Shown in pieces: positions 41,268 through 50,490 of a DNA stretch of 64,000 nucleotides (its first letter is position 1; each line of letters opens with the position of its first letter). Under the pieces are notes generated by a model. The model worked only from the letters and a program-made list of their open reading frames with translations. It ran no database searches and was not told the DNA's origin. The stretch lies in the NCBI GenBank assembly GCA_040080835.1, contig JBEBHP010000020.1:8942-72941 (forward strand), given 5' to 3'. Origin of the DNA: SZUA-430 sp040080835. Lineage in GTDB: Bacteria; Pseudomonadota; Alphaproteobacteria; Micropepsales; Micropepsaceae. Position numbers and translations under genes: made by a program.

Positions 41268-42866
41268 ATGACCCAGGACGTTCTCATCATCGGTGGAGGC
41301 CACAACGGACTCGTCTGCGCGTTTTATCTGGCGCGCGCCGGTCTGAAGGTAACGGTTCTGGAACGTCGCCACGTGGTGGGAGGTGCCGCAGTAACCGAAG
41401 AATTTCATCCCGGATTCCGAAACTCGACCGCAGCCTACACCGTCAGCCTTCTGAACCCGAAGGTGATCGCGGATCTTGAGCTTCACACTCACGGTTTGAA
41501 GATCGTGCATCGCAAGCTCGCGAATTTCATACCCGTTGATGATCGCTCCTATCTGGCCGTCGGCGCAGGCCGTACGCAGCAGGAAGTTGCCAAGTTCTCC
41601 GCGCGCGATGCCCAGGCAGTCAACGTCTATTACGACCGCATCGGCGCACTGGCAGATGTGCTGCGCGACATGGTTTTGATGAGCCCGCCAAATGTGATGG
41701 AAAGCGGCTGGTTCGGTGCGCTGCCTGAACTGTTGAAATCGGCGTCGCTGGGGTCGAAACTCGCTGGCCTTTCGATGCAGACCCGCCGCGATCTGCTCGC
41801 GATCTTTACGCGCTCGGCAGGAGAATACCTCGACAGCTGGTTCGAAAGCGATCCGATCAAGGCCATCCTGGGGTTCGACGGAATTGTCGGAAACTACGCG
41901 TCGCCCTACACTCCCGGCACTGCATATGTGTTGCTGCATCATCTGTTCGGTGAAGTGAATGGAATAAGGGGTGAGTGGGGCCATGCGATCGGCGGCATGG
42001 GTGCCATCACGCAGGCGATGGCAAAAGCCGCGGAGGCAAAAGGCGTCACCATCAGGTTGAATGCGGGCGTGAAGGAAGTGCTGGTCCGGGATGGAAAAGC
42101 CGTCGGCGTAGTCACAGAAGCAGGCGAAAGGATCGAGGCTCGCATCATCGCTTCGAATACGAACCCCAAGCTGCTCTATGAGCGCCTGCTGGACCCGGCG
42201 CATTTGCCTGATGACTTCCGCGAGCGCATCAGGAACTACAAATGCGGCTCGGGCACGTTCCGGATGAACGTTGCACTTTCAGAACTTCCAAAGTTTACGT
42301 GCCTTCCAACACCCGGTGATCATCTGACATCCGGCATCGTGATCGGACCAAGTCTGAAATATCTTGATCAGGCGTACCACGACGCGCGCGCTGGCGGATG
42401 GTCGAAGGAGCCGATCGTGGAAATGCTGATCCCGTCAACACTCGACAACAGCCTCGCGCCAGAGGGCAAGCATGTAGCAAGCCTCTTTTGCCAGCACGTG
42501 GCGCCCGAGCTTTCAGGGGGGCGCTCATGGAGTGACCACCGTGATGAGGTGGCTCAGGTGATGATAAACACTGTTGACAGGTTTGCGCCTGGGTTCAGGA
42601 ACTCTGTGATCGGATACATGGCGATGACGCCAATGGACCTTGAAACGACGTTCGGTCTCATCGGCGGCGACATCATGCATGGGGCGTTGTCGCTTGATCA
42701 GCTCTTTTCGGCGCGCCCGGTACTGGGAAATGGAAATTACAGGGCGCCCATTGCAGGTTTGTACATGTGCGGGGCTGGCACGCACCCCGGTGGTGGCGTC
42801 ACTGGTGCGCCAGGCCACAATGCGGCACGCGAAATACTACGCGATCTGGGCAAGCGCTTTTCGTAG
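41268..42866 (+). CDS. FAD-dependent oxidoreductase, PYROXD2 / phytoene desaturase-like
   Basis: A 532-residue flavoprotein. The dinucleotide-binding motif DVLIIGGGHNGLVCAFYLARAGLKVTVLERR is at the N terminus, and the C-terminal FAD motif reads GLYMCGAGTHPGGGVTGAPGHNAA. The plan matches PYROXD2 and other phytoene desaturase-type enzymes. No carotenoid genes are nearby, so a carotenoid role is unlikely. The 3' end overlaps purN on the opposite strand by 30 bases. Confidence 0.92.
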   Translation: MTQDVLIIGGGHNGLVCAFYLARAGLKVTVLERRHVVGGAAVTEEFHPGFRNSTAAYTVSLLNPKVIADLELHTHGLKIVHRKLANFIPVDDRSYLAVGAGRTQQEVAKFSARDAQAVNVYYDRIGALADVLRDMVLMSPPNVMESGWFGALPELLKSASLGSKLAGLSMQTRRDLLAIFTRSAGEYLDSWFESDPIKAILGFDGIVGNYASPYTPGTAYVLLHHLFGEVNGIRGEWGHAIGGMGAITQAMAKAAEAKGVTIRLNAGVKEVLVRDGKAVGVVTEAGERIEARIIASNTNPKLLYERLLDPAHLPDDFRERIRNYKCGSGTFRMNVALSELPKFTCLPTPGDHLTSGIVIGPSLKYLDQAYHDARAGGWSKEPIVEMLIPSTLDNSLAPEGKHVASLFCQHVAPELSGGRSWSDHRDEVAQVMINTVDRFAPGFRNSVIGYMAMTPMDLETTFGLIGGDIMHGALSLDQLFSARPVLGNGNYRAPIAGLYMCGAGTHPGGGVTGAPGHNAAREILRDLGKRFS

Positions 42867-43427
42867 GGCTTCCGGATAGGTGGAATGCTCGGCTTCCAGG
42901 ATGCGCGCGCTCAGGGCCTCCACCGTGTCACCTGGAAAAACCGGCACTTGAGCCTGCGCTATGATCGGACCAGCATCGAGTTCGGGGATGACAAAGTGAA
43001 CCGTACACCCTGAAACAGTGGCGCCGGCGTCAATCGCCTGCTTCTGTGGGTGCATCCCGCGAAACGCAGGCAGGAGAGAGGGGTGTATATTGACTATGCG
43101 GCCCTCCCACTTGCGGACAAAATTCGGCGACAGGATGCGCATGAAACCTGCAAGGCAAACGAATTCGATGTTGGACGCGCTCAGCACCTGATGTAGCTCG
43201 GCGTCGAAAGCTTCACGGTCCCGGTTCTCGCGGCGGAAACGTACCTGATCGACAAGGGCTGTTCGCACGCCCAGCGACTTTGCGATTTCCAGCCCTTCGG
43301 CATCTGCCTGGCTTGATACGACCAACGCGATTTCGCCCGGGAAATCAGTTGCGCGCGACGCTTCGATGAGCGCGCGCATGTTGCTGCCACGTCCGGATAT
43401 CAGGATACCGATGCGAACCCGTTTCAT
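42837..43427 (-). CDS. purN: Phosphoribosylglycinamide formyltransferase PurN
   Basis: A 196-residue enzyme of purine synthesis, transferring formyl from 10-formyl-THF to GAR. The ATG at 43427 follows GAGGCG. Motifs GRGSNMRALIEA, the active-site HPSLLPAFRGMHPQ and SGCTVHFVIPELDAGPII are complete. It is 10 bases downstream of purM, the usual order. The fhs gene at 60.2 kb supplies its cofactor. Confidence 0.97.
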   Translation of the reverse strand: MKRVRIGILISGRGSNMRALIEASRATDFPGEIALVVSSQADAEGLEIAKSLGVRTALVDQVRFRRENRDREAFDAELHQVLSASNIEFVCLAGFMRILSPNFVRKWEGRIVNIHPSLLPAFRGMHPQKQAIDAGATVSGCTVHFVIPELDAGPIIAQAQVPVFPGDTVEALSARILEAEHSTYPEALRKALAQIA

Positions 43428-43437
43428 GCAGTGCGCC

Positions 43438-44502
43438 TCAGAGGATTGTGCGACCCTTGTATCGAACCCTGGGTTCACCCTTGCCAATCACAAGCCTGCC
43501 AAGGATGAACACGTCCTCACCGGAGTCGCGCAGGATCTGGATGGCAGCAGCGGCCTTCGCCTCGGGAACGATGGCGATCATCCCGATGCCGCAGTTGAAC
43601 GTGCGCAGCATCTCCCCCTCTTCCACGCCACCGGCCTTTGCCAGCCACTGAAATACGGGCGGCACCTTCCAGCTCCCCAGATCGATCTCGAGGTCAAAGT
43701 CATCCGGGACCACGCGCGGACAGTTCTCTGTCAATCCGCCACCCGTGATATGTGCGAAACCCTTGACCTCGCCCTTGCGTATCAGGTTCAGCGCTGACTT
43801 CACGTAAATGCGGGTGGGCGCGAGCAGCGCACGACCAAGCGACACGCCACCCGCGAAGGGAGCCGGACTGTCGTAGTTCAGACCCTGGTCGGTTATGATC
43901 CATCGAACCAGAGAATAGCCGTTGGAATGGATGCCCGATGACGCAAGGCCCAGGATGACGTCGCCTGCGCTCATGTCCCGGCGAGGCAGCACCTGATCGC
44001 GTTCGACCGCTCCAATCGCAAACCCCGCAAGATCATAGTCTCCACGGGCGTACATCCCGGGCATTTCAGCTGTCTCGCCCCCAACCAGCGCGCAACCAGC
44101 CTGCAGGCAGCCTTCTGCAACGCCTTTCACGACAGCCGTTCCTACGGCGACATCCAGCTTGCCGGTCGCGAAGTAGTCGAGAAAAAGCAGCGGCTCGGCA
44201 CCCTGCACGACAATGTCGTTCACCGACATTGCAACCAGGTCGATGCCAACCGTGTCGTGAATGCCGGACTCGATGGCAACCTTGAGCTTCGTACCTACGC
44301 CGTCCGTACCGGCCACCAGCAGGGGGTCCCTGAACCCGGCAGCTTTCAGGTCAAATAATCCGCCGAACCCCCCCAGTGAAGCATCGGCCCCCGGGCGCGC
44401 TGTCGACTTTGCCAGCGGTTTGATCGCCTCAACCAGGGCGTCGCCAGCATCGATGTCAACACCCGCCTGGGCATAGGTTAGTCCGTTCTTTTGTCCGGTC
44501 AT
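43438..44502 (-). CDS. purM: Phosphoribosylformylglycinamidine cyclo-ligase PurM
   Basis: A 354-residue enzyme that closes the imidazole ring of AIR using ATP. It has the family blocks LTYAQAGVDIDAGDALVE, GTDGVGTKLKVA, CALVGGETAEMPGMY and HITGGGLTENCPRV. A CCCAGGACAAGAG stretch serves as ribosome site. First gene of purM-purN and divergent from metG. Confidence 0.97.
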   Translation of the reverse strand: MTGQKNGLTYAQAGVDIDAGDALVEAIKPLAKSTARPGADASLGGFGGLFDLKAAGFRDPLLVAGTDGVGTKLKVAIESGIHDTVGIDLVAMSVNDIVVQGAEPLLFLDYFATGKLDVAVGTAVVKGVAEGCLQAGCALVGGETAEMPGMYARGDYDLAGFAIGAVERDQVLPRRDMSAGDVILGLASSGIHSNGYSLVRWIITDQGLNYDSPAPFAGGVSLGRALLAPTRIYVKSALNLIRKGEVKGFAHITGGGLTENCPRVVPDDFDLEIDLGSWKVPPVFQWLAKAGGVEEGEMLRTFNCGIGMIAIVPEAKAAAAIQILRDSGEDVFILGRLVIGKGEPRVRYKGRTIL

Positions 44503-44653
44503 CTCTTGTCCTGGGCCGATTTTCTTGGGGCGTTAAAGCAGAACTGGGCCAACGAGCCAAGCGACAGGGAAGCTTTGATCACAGATAGGCGTTTCTATAA
44601 GGTCCGCCTCCCAATGCGCCGGATTCATCTATCTGGTGCGCAAGAGAAGAACC

Positions 44654-46408
44654 ATGACCCAGAACCGAATTCTCATTACCAGCGCCCTTCCTTACATTAA
44701 CGGCATCAAGCACTTGGGCAATCTGGCGGGCTCAATGCTGCCCGCCGACGTTTACGCGCGGTACCAGCGTTCCCGCGGGCGCGACGTCCTGTACATCTGC
44801 GCCACGGACGAACACGGCACACCGGCGGAGCTGGCAGCGATCGCCGAAGGGCTCCCGGTCGACGAATACTGCGAGAAATGGTGGAGCGTGCAAAAGAAGC
44901 TGTCAGATGGCTTCGGGCTTTCATTCGACTATTTCGGGCGCTCATCCAGCCATCAGAATCGTGAGCTGACCCAGCATTTCGCAAAGGTACTGTGGGAGCG
45001 CGGATTCATCGAAGAACGGTCAACAACCCAAGTCTATTCGAACGCGGAGAAAAGGTTTCTGCCGGACCGCTATGTCGTCGGCACTTGCCCACATTGCGGC
45101 TACGAGCGTGCGACCGGCGACCAGTGCGAGAACTGCACCCGCGTTCTGGATCCGGTCGACCTGAAGTCTCCTCGCTCTTCGCTGTCCGGTTCGACAGACA
45201 TCGAGTTTCGCGACAGCAAGCATTTGTTCCTGAAGCAGTCGGTCTTTTCGGACGAATTGCGCAGCTGGATTTCTTCGCGCACCGAATGGCCGCAGCTTGT
45301 CAGTTCAATCGCTTTCAAATGGCTTGATGAAGGACTGCAGGATCGTGGCATCACGCGGGACCTTTCCTGGGGCGTGCCCGTCAACGCAGAAGACTGGGGG
45401 CCAAACCCGCAAGGGCAGAAGCCTGATGTCGGGGGGTTGAAGGGAAAGGTCTTTTACGTCTGGTTCGACGCGCCAATTGAATATATTGGCGCAACGCGCG
45501 AATGGGCCGATGCGGCACCCGGCAACAATGCGCGAGACTGGAAGTCCTGGTGGGTGGGCGAGGACGCACAGAAAAACGTGCGCTACGTTCAGTTCATGGG
45601 CAAGGACAATGTGCCGTTCCACACCGTCGGTTTCCCCGTCACGATCCTGGGTTCCGGAGAGAAGTGGAAGCTGGTCGACCAGATCAAGGGCTTCAACTGG
45701 CTCAACTATTACAACGGAAAGTTCTCGACCAGCCAGAAGCGCGGCATCTTCATGGATACAGCGCTCGAGCTCTTGCCGGCTGATTACTGGCGCTGGTTCC
45801 TGACAGCGAATGCGCCTGAAACTTCGGACGCTTCCTTCACCTGGCAGCATTTCTCGGACACGGTGAACAAGGACCTTGCTGATGTGCTGGGCAACTTCGT
45901 CAACCGGACATTGAAGTTCACGCAGGGCAAGTTTGGAAACGAGGTTCCGGATGGTGGAAAACCTGGCGCGCGCGAAACCAAATTGTTCGACGCGCTCGAG
46001 AAGCGCTTTGGCATCTACTCGGCATTCATGGAAGAAATCCAGCTGCGCAAGGCTGCCGCCGAATTGCGTTCGATCTGGGTGCTGGGCAACGAGTATCTGG
46101 CGGACGCTGCTCCATGGACAGCCATACGCACGGACAAGGATTCAGCGGCACTCAGCGTGCGCGTCGCTATCAACCTGATCAGGCTGTTTGCAATCCTGTC
46201 ATCGCCGGTGATTCCGTTTGCAGCCGAGACGATGGCGAAGGGACTGGGTGTGGACAACCTGAAATGGCCGAAGGGGAAAATCGCAGACGAACTTAACGCG
46301 CTGAAGCCAGGCCACAAATTCCAGATTCCCGATGTCCTGTTCGCAAAGATACTGCCGGAGCAGATCACCGCGTGGGAAACCCAGTTCGGTGGCGCGCCGG
46401 CCGCATGA
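44654..46408 (+). CDS. metG: Methionyl-tRNA synthetase
   Basis: A 584-residue class I synthetase. The ATG at 44654 is preferred to an in-frame GTG 18 bases upstream because AAGAGAAGA lies just before it. The HIGH motif is HLGN at 20-23. A four-Cys zinc knuckle uses Cys145, 148, 158 and 161. The KMSKS motif is altered to KFSTS at 356-360, a form seen in other MetRS. There is no C-terminal tRNA-binding EMAP domain. The stop overlaps the GNAT start as ATGA. Confidence 0.95.
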   Translation: MTQNRILITSALPYINGIKHLGNLAGSMLPADVYARYQRSRGRDVLYICATDEHGTPAELAAIAEGLPVDEYCEKWWSVQKKLSDGFGLSFDYFGRSSSHQNRELTQHFAKVLWERGFIEERSTTQVYSNAEKRFLPDRYVVGTCPHCGYERATGDQCENCTRVLDPVDLKSPRSSLSGSTDIEFRDSKHLFLKQSVFSDELRSWISSRTEWPQLVSSIAFKWLDEGLQDRGITRDLSWGVPVNAEDWGPNPQGQKPDVGGLKGKVFYVWFDAPIEYIGATREWADAAPGNNARDWKSWWVGEDAQKNVRYVQFMGKDNVPFHTVGFPVTILGSGEKWKLVDQIKGFNWLNYYNGKFSTSQKRGIFMDTALELLPADYWRWFLTANAPETSDASFTWQHFSDTVNKDLADVLGNFVNRTLKFTQGKFGNEVPDGGKPGARETKLFDALEKRFGIYSAFMEEIQLRKAAAELRSIWVLGNEYLADAAPWTAIRTDKDSAALSVRVAINLIRLFAILSSPVIPFAAETMAKGLGVDNLKWPKGKIADELNALKPGHKFQIPDVLFAKILPEQITAWETQFGGAPAA

Positions 46409-46920
46409 ACGCGATCAGAATAAGGCGGCTGCAACCAGCGGACGCAGTCGCTGTTCGCGACTTGCGGCTGGAAGGATTGAGAACGTTTCCATCGAACTTC
46501 GGCAGCGCCTGGGAAGAAGAGGCGACGCAGCCGCTCTCTTTTTTCGAGAACCGATTGAAGGGCCCCGCACGCACGCTGGGTGCGGAAATCGGTTCGACGC
46601 TTGCAGGCATGGCTTCGGTGTCCCCAAATTCACGCGTCAAATTGGCGCACAACGTTGAGATCACGGGCTTCATTGTTCGTCCGGCGTTCCACCGGCAGGG
46701 GGTTGGCCGCGCACTCATGCAATCTGCAATGGAGTTGATACGCTCCGGTGAATTCCCCGCTCAGGCGTATTTTGCAACTCTGGCTGTGACGTCCAAAAAC
46801 GAGGGGGCACGAAGGTTGTATGAATCGTTCGGATTCAAAGTGTGTGGACAACTTGAGCATGAACTTCGCATCGATGGCGATTTCTACGATGAGTTGTTGA
46901 TGCGCGCGCGTATCTCGTGA
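46405..46920 (+). CDS. GNAT-family N-acetyltransferase
   Basis: A 171-residue acetyl-CoA-dependent acyltransferase. It starts inside the metG stop. The acetyl-CoA loop is FIVRPAFHRQGVGRALMQSAMEL, and the C-terminal NEGARRLYESFGFKVCGQLEHEL block is typical. Substrate unknown; antibiotic, polyamine or protein N-termini are all possible. Confidence 0.92.
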   Translation: MNAIRIRRLQPADAVAVRDLRLEGLRTFPSNFGSAWEEEATQPLSFFENRLKGPARTLGAEIGSTLAGMASVSPNSRVKLAHNVEITGFIVRPAFHRQGVGRALMQSAMELIRSGEFPAQAYFATLAVTSKNEGARRLYESFGFKVCGQLEHELRIDGDFYDELLMRARIS

Positions 46921-47001
46921 TCGCTACCCTTTTGGGTAGTTGAAACGCACACAGAATTGTTTCACTTTTGAAATACAGAAGGGACCGGGCTGCTGATGGG
47001 G

Positions 47002-47009
47002 ATTAGTAC
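47002..47009 (+). promoter_or_regulatory. ATTAGTAC motif upstream of first L,D-transpeptidase
   Basis: ATTAGTAC lies 38 bases before the ATG. The same eight bases lie 34 bases before the second transpeptidase gene (48317-48324). A shared regulator or promoter element is possible. Confidence 0.3.
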
Positions 47010-47039
47010 CGGTGCGGGGAAGTCGAGCTGGGGGCATTC

Positions 47040-48191
47040 ATGCCGCGTCAAGCGACTTTCGCTTTGGGTATTATTGCTGTTTTACTAAGTGCCGGTAGTG
47101 TTGGAAGCCAGGACCCGTACAGAGCCAGATCCGAAGCTGAGTCGGCTGCGACCGCGCTTCCAATCTATGCTCCAGATGCGATTTCTGCACCTTCAGGCGA
47201 CGTGTATCAACCCCGGGATGGGCAAGCAGGGCATGCGCCAACGCGCATTGCGCCTGAAGAAGCCGCTCCTGAAGCACCAGCACCTGTTTCGGCACAGCCA
47301 GTCGCAAGCCATGCAGCGTTCAACGCCACAGGCGTAACGTCGCTGGCCGTTGCTGCGCCGGCAATCGCTTCGTTCGTGCCTGCACAGGCCCGCGCAATGA
47401 TGGCCGTGCCAGCTGAAGCCGTGAGCCAGCCGCAACAACCGGCAGCGTCTCCGGAACAGGTCACAGCACAACCAGCGATAGGCGTGACGCCTCCACCGGA
47501 TTCACTTCTTCAGGAAGAGACCACGCCAATCTCTTCTCTCGCTCAGAAGCGCCTTTTCGCGACGGTGCCAACAGACATCGAGCCTTATTTCGACTTGTTC
47601 ATGTATGTCAGCAAGTCAACGCGCGGCCCGCTGGCACAGCACATGTTCATCTTTCAGCGCGACGCCGATGGCAGGATCATTCCCTATGCGGAGTGGAAGG
47701 TTTCAACCGGCCGCGAGAAAATCGAGATCCACAATGAGCGCACTGTGCGGACCAACACACCGGAAGGCATCTTCCAGCTCGATCCGGAGCGCATGCACGA
47801 GAAGTACTGGTCGCACACCTGGAACGGCGCGCCCATGCACTACGCGATGTTCTATGACCTGATGAATAATGGTTACCAGTCAGGGCTGGCGATCCATGCC
47901 GCAATCGGGAAATCCAAGATTGCCCGACTGGGAAGGCGCGATAGTGCCGGCTGCATCCGGCTTTCGCCGAAAAATGCGGCTGAGTTGTTCTTCAAGGTAC
48001 GCAACACGACAAAAGGCAGGGTGCCGGTTCTCGCCATGAACGAAAAGGGCTCAACCGACCGCTGGGGCCGGGTGCAGCACGATCCGGCGGGTTCCATGCT
48101 GCTGCAGGACGGTTACCGCGCGGTCCTGTTTGTCGAGAATTTCGACGGCCGCGAGGAGATCTCGGGCCCGGTTGTCGCATATACCAATTAG
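47040..48191 (+). CDS. L,D-transpeptidase (YkuD) family protein, variant active site
   Basis: A 383-residue exported protein. A signal segment (residues 3-20) is followed by a long Ala/Pro/Gln-rich linker (about 25-165), then a YkuD domain (about 180-380). The catalytic region reads GLAIHAAIG and then DSAGCIRLS: the nucleophile Cys is kept, but the usual SHGC His is Ala. The domain matches the next paralogue, which has SHGC. L,D-transpeptidases cross-link peptidoglycan or attach proteins to it. Reduced or altered activity is possible. Confidence 0.87.
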   Translation: MPRQATFALGIIAVLLSAGSVGSQDPYRARSEAESAATALPIYAPDAISAPSGDVYQPRDGQAGHAPTRIAPEEAAPEAPAPVSAQPVASHAAFNATGVTSLAVAAPAIASFVPAQARAMMAVPAEAVSQPQQPAASPEQVTAQPAIGVTPPPDSLLQEETTPISSLAQKRLFATVPTDIEPYFDLFMYVSKSTRGPLAQHMFIFQRDADGRIIPYAEWKVSTGREKIEIHNERTVRTNTPEGIFQLDPERMHEKYWSHTWNGAPMHYAMFYDLMNNGYQSGLAIHAAIGKSKIARLGRRDSAGCIRLSPKNAAELFFKVRNTTKGRVPVLAMNEKGSTDRWGRVQHDPAGSMLLQDGYRAVLFVENFDGREEISGPVVAYTN

Positions 48192-48220
48192 CATTTGCCA
48201 CCCTTCCAAGGTGGTAAATG
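48192..48220 (+). terminator. Hairpin after first L,D-transpeptidase, possible terminator
   Basis: CATTTGCCACC (48192-48202) pairs with GGTGGTAAATG (48210-48220) at ten of eleven positions, one base after the stop. No T-run follows, so termination would be Rho-dependent or absent. Confidence 0.45.
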
Positions 48221-48316
48221 ACCTTCACATTGTCCTCATTGTCGCGTTGCAAAAAGGCTGCAACCATCGCGAGTTAAGCAACTAACTTGCAACGAGATAT
48301 TGAGGATTGGGTAGCT

Positions 48317-48324
48317 ATTAGTAC
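48317..48324 (+). promoter_or_regulatory. ATTAGTAC motif upstream of second L,D-transpeptidase
   Basis: The same octamer as at 47002-47009, at a similar distance (34 bases) from the start codon. Confidence 0.3.
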
Positions 48325-48350
48325 ACTCCGGCTCGGAATAGGGGATAGCC

Positions 48351-49421
48351 ATGGGTTGGTGGCTCAGAGCACTGAGCATTGCGTTTATCGTATCCGGTAT
48401 GTCGGTGGGCTCGTTTGTCATGCTTCAGGGCGGCAACGGCGAGCGCCTTAACGCCGAGGCGATGAAACTGCGTCCGGCGATTGACGACTTCGTCAATCAG
48501 GGTGGCGATGCGATCAAGACACTGTTTGAATCGTCACGCACAGCGGTGGCGGTGGTTGAGCGATCGCGCGGCCCCGCTGCCCCTCAGTCGGCCCAGGTGT
48601 CGTCCGACAAGATGGGCAAACTGCCCTTCATGGAAATCGAGCCCAGGGACTTTTCTGCACCTGCCATCAAGGCGCCATCGGGGATGGTTCCGATCGAGCA
48701 GGTCAACCCGGCAGGCGCATCCGACTTACGGCTGACGCAGGCGGAAGGACAGTCGCCGATGGACCTGTCTCCCGTCGAATCTCGCCTGCGCATGCGGGTA
48801 CCGCAGGAGGTTCTCGAATATTTCGATCTGTTTCTCTATGTGAGCAAGGCGTCGTCTGACAAAGGCACCTGGGCCCAGAAGCTGTTTGTGCTGGCCAAGA
48901 CAGAAGGCCACGTCTACGAGCTCAAGCACAGCTGGCCTGTGTCGACCGGCTTGGAAGAGCAGGTCAAGTCTCCGTCCGGGCGCTTGCTCGGCACCCACAC
49001 GCCCGAAGGTGTCTTCAAGCTCGACCGCGATCGCAGCTATGAAGATTACACCTCCCGCCAGTGGCAGTCGCCGATGCCATACGCGATGTTCTTTGACTGG
49101 CAGATCGAAGGCCGTCCTTCTGGCCTTGCCATCCACGGTTCGGATGCGAAGGGTGAAGCTGAACTGGGCAGGCGCGCGTCCCACGGCTGCATCCGCCTGT
49201 CGACCGCGAACGCCCGCGTCCTGTTTGAGATGATCACCGCGCAATACAAGGGCCGCGTGCCGCAGTTCAGGATCGATCCGCAAACCGGCACGATGGACAC
49301 CAAGGGCGTACTCGTCAGGGATGCGAACGGAAAGGTTCAGCTGACACGGGGCTACAAGGTCCTGGTCTTCATCGAAGACTACGGTGGGCCTTCGTCCGAC
49401 ACGGTTGCTGCGCTCTTCTGA
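48351..49421 (+). CDS. L,D-transpeptidase (YkuD) family protein
   Basis: A 356-residue protein with an N-terminal membrane anchor or signal (WLRALSIAFIVSGMSVGSFVML) and a GGGGA site before the ATG. After a variable linker the YkuD domain (about 150-350) has GLAIHG and RRASHGCIRLS, the complete catalytic set. The region EYFDLFLYVSKAS matches the first paralogue (PYFDLFMYVSKST). It acts in the periplasm on peptidoglycan. Confidence 0.92.
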   Translation: MGWWLRALSIAFIVSGMSVGSFVMLQGGNGERLNAEAMKLRPAIDDFVNQGGDAIKTLFESSRTAVAVVERSRGPAAPQSAQVSSDKMGKLPFMEIEPRDFSAPAIKAPSGMVPIEQVNPAGASDLRLTQAEGQSPMDLSPVESRLRMRVPQEVLEYFDLFLYVSKASSDKGTWAQKLFVLAKTEGHVYELKHSWPVSTGLEEQVKSPSGRLLGTHTPEGVFKLDRDRSYEDYTSRQWQSPMPYAMFFDWQIEGRPSGLAIHGSDAKGEAELGRRASHGCIRLSTANARVLFEMITAQYKGRVPQFRIDPQTGTMDTKGVLVRDANGKVQLTRGYKVLVFIEDYGGPSSDTVAALF

Positions 49422-49507
49422 ACAAGTCCTGAGCTGACATTGCACGCCATCTCCTTGCCGGGGTACAGCTTCGCGTAACTGCAACTGTCCCTTCAAGGAA
49501 ATCGCAA

Positions 49508-50101
49508 ATGACAAGTCCCAGAACAGCAGATCACCCCATCGACCCGCGCTTTACGCAGCGCTGGTCGCCGCGGGCATTTGATCCGCGCCCGATCACACAC
49601 GACCAGCTCGCCTCGCTGTTTGAAGCTGCACGCTGGGCGCCCTCATGCTTGAATAGCCAGCCTTGGCGTTTTGTCTACGCAATGCGGGACACGGGTGACT
49701 GGCAGCGTTTCGTCGATCTTCTGACACCCAACAACCAGTCATGGGCGAAGAACGCGTCTGCTCTGGTAATCGTCGCGTCTCACACTCAAATGGCATTTCC
49801 GGGTTCCACCAATTTCGTTCCTTCGCCAACCCACAGCTTCGATACGGGCGCCGCATGGATGCAGTTGGCACTTCAGGCAGTGGAGCAGGGCTTGCAGACG
49901 CACGGCATGGCAGGCTTCGACCGCGAACGCGCCGCCCGCGACCTCGACATTCCCTCCGACTATCGCGTGGAAGCCGCCATCGCCATAGGCTGGCCGGGAG
50001 ACAAGGCTTCACTGCCAGAAGCACTTCAGGCGCGCGAGATGCCAAGCCCCCGTAACCCCATATCCCGCTTCGCCTTCCCCGGCCGCTTCATCGGGTCCTG
50101 A
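49508..50101 (+). CDS. Nitroreductase family protein
   Basis: A 197-residue FMN enzyme. The N terminus has the family signature FTQRWSPRAFDPRPIT, and LFEAARWAPSCLNSQPWRFVYA follows; the C-terminal part has the conserved VEAAIAIGWPGD segment. It may reduce quinones, nitro compounds or flavins using NAD(P)H. An AAGGA site precedes the ATG. Confidence 0.92.
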   Translation: MTSPRTADHPIDPRFTQRWSPRAFDPRPITHDQLASLFEAARWAPSCLNSQPWRFVYAMRDTGDWQRFVDLLTPNNQSWAKNASALVIVASHTQMAFPGSTNFVPSPTHSFDTGAAWMQLALQAVEQGLQTHGMAGFDRERAARDLDIPSDYRVEAAIAIGWPGDKASLPEALQAREMPSPRNPISRFAFPGRFIGS

Positions 50102-50114
50102 CACCACCACGCGA

Positions 50115-50422
50115 GTCATCCTGCTCGCCATGCGGCACGAAGTGACGCGTTGCGAGCGGAACCCATCCGCGAGGTGAGCCCTCTCCGGAAATCCTGTTCC
50201 ACGCGTGGCTCCCGTCCGCACAGCACTGCTCATCGCTGCAGTGCGTACAGGACGACGGCGGTGGGGCAACTACGCTTACGCCAACATCGTCATCCCGGCG
50301 AACGCCGGGACCCAGAAGCGTCAGGGCGAAGCGCATGGTGTCCCGGAGTCCCTGACAGCAACACTTGCAAATCAACTGCTTCGCAGTTGAACTCGTGTAG
50401 CGTCCGGAATGACAGCGATGGG
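50115..50422 (+). repeat. Palindromic intergenic repeat, copy A
   Basis: About 308 bases made of two modules with inverted ends (GTCATCC... and ...GGAATGAC). It shares long stretches with copy B at 51089-51400: ATGCGGCACGAAGTGACGC, GTCATCCCGGCGAACGC, CAAATCAACTGCTTCGCAGT, and GTGTAGC-TCCGGAATGAC. Such elements are frequent in alphaproteobacterial intergenic DNA. No gene is supported in this gap (50102-50490). Confidence 0.85.
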
Positions 50423-50490
50423 TTGTGCGATCCCGTAGCGGGTGAAAATCCAAATATGCGTGGCTGTGCCGGGATGCTATTGCCAACACT

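Noticed and set aside
41079..42203. A 374-codon minus-strand frame over the PYROXD2-like gene
   Set aside because: It is antisense to a gene with intact FAD motifs at both ends.
46924..46939. CTACCC-TTTT-GGGTAG hairpin after the GNAT gene, as terminator
   Set aside because: The stem is only six pairs and is followed by TTGAAA, not a T-run. Too weak to call.
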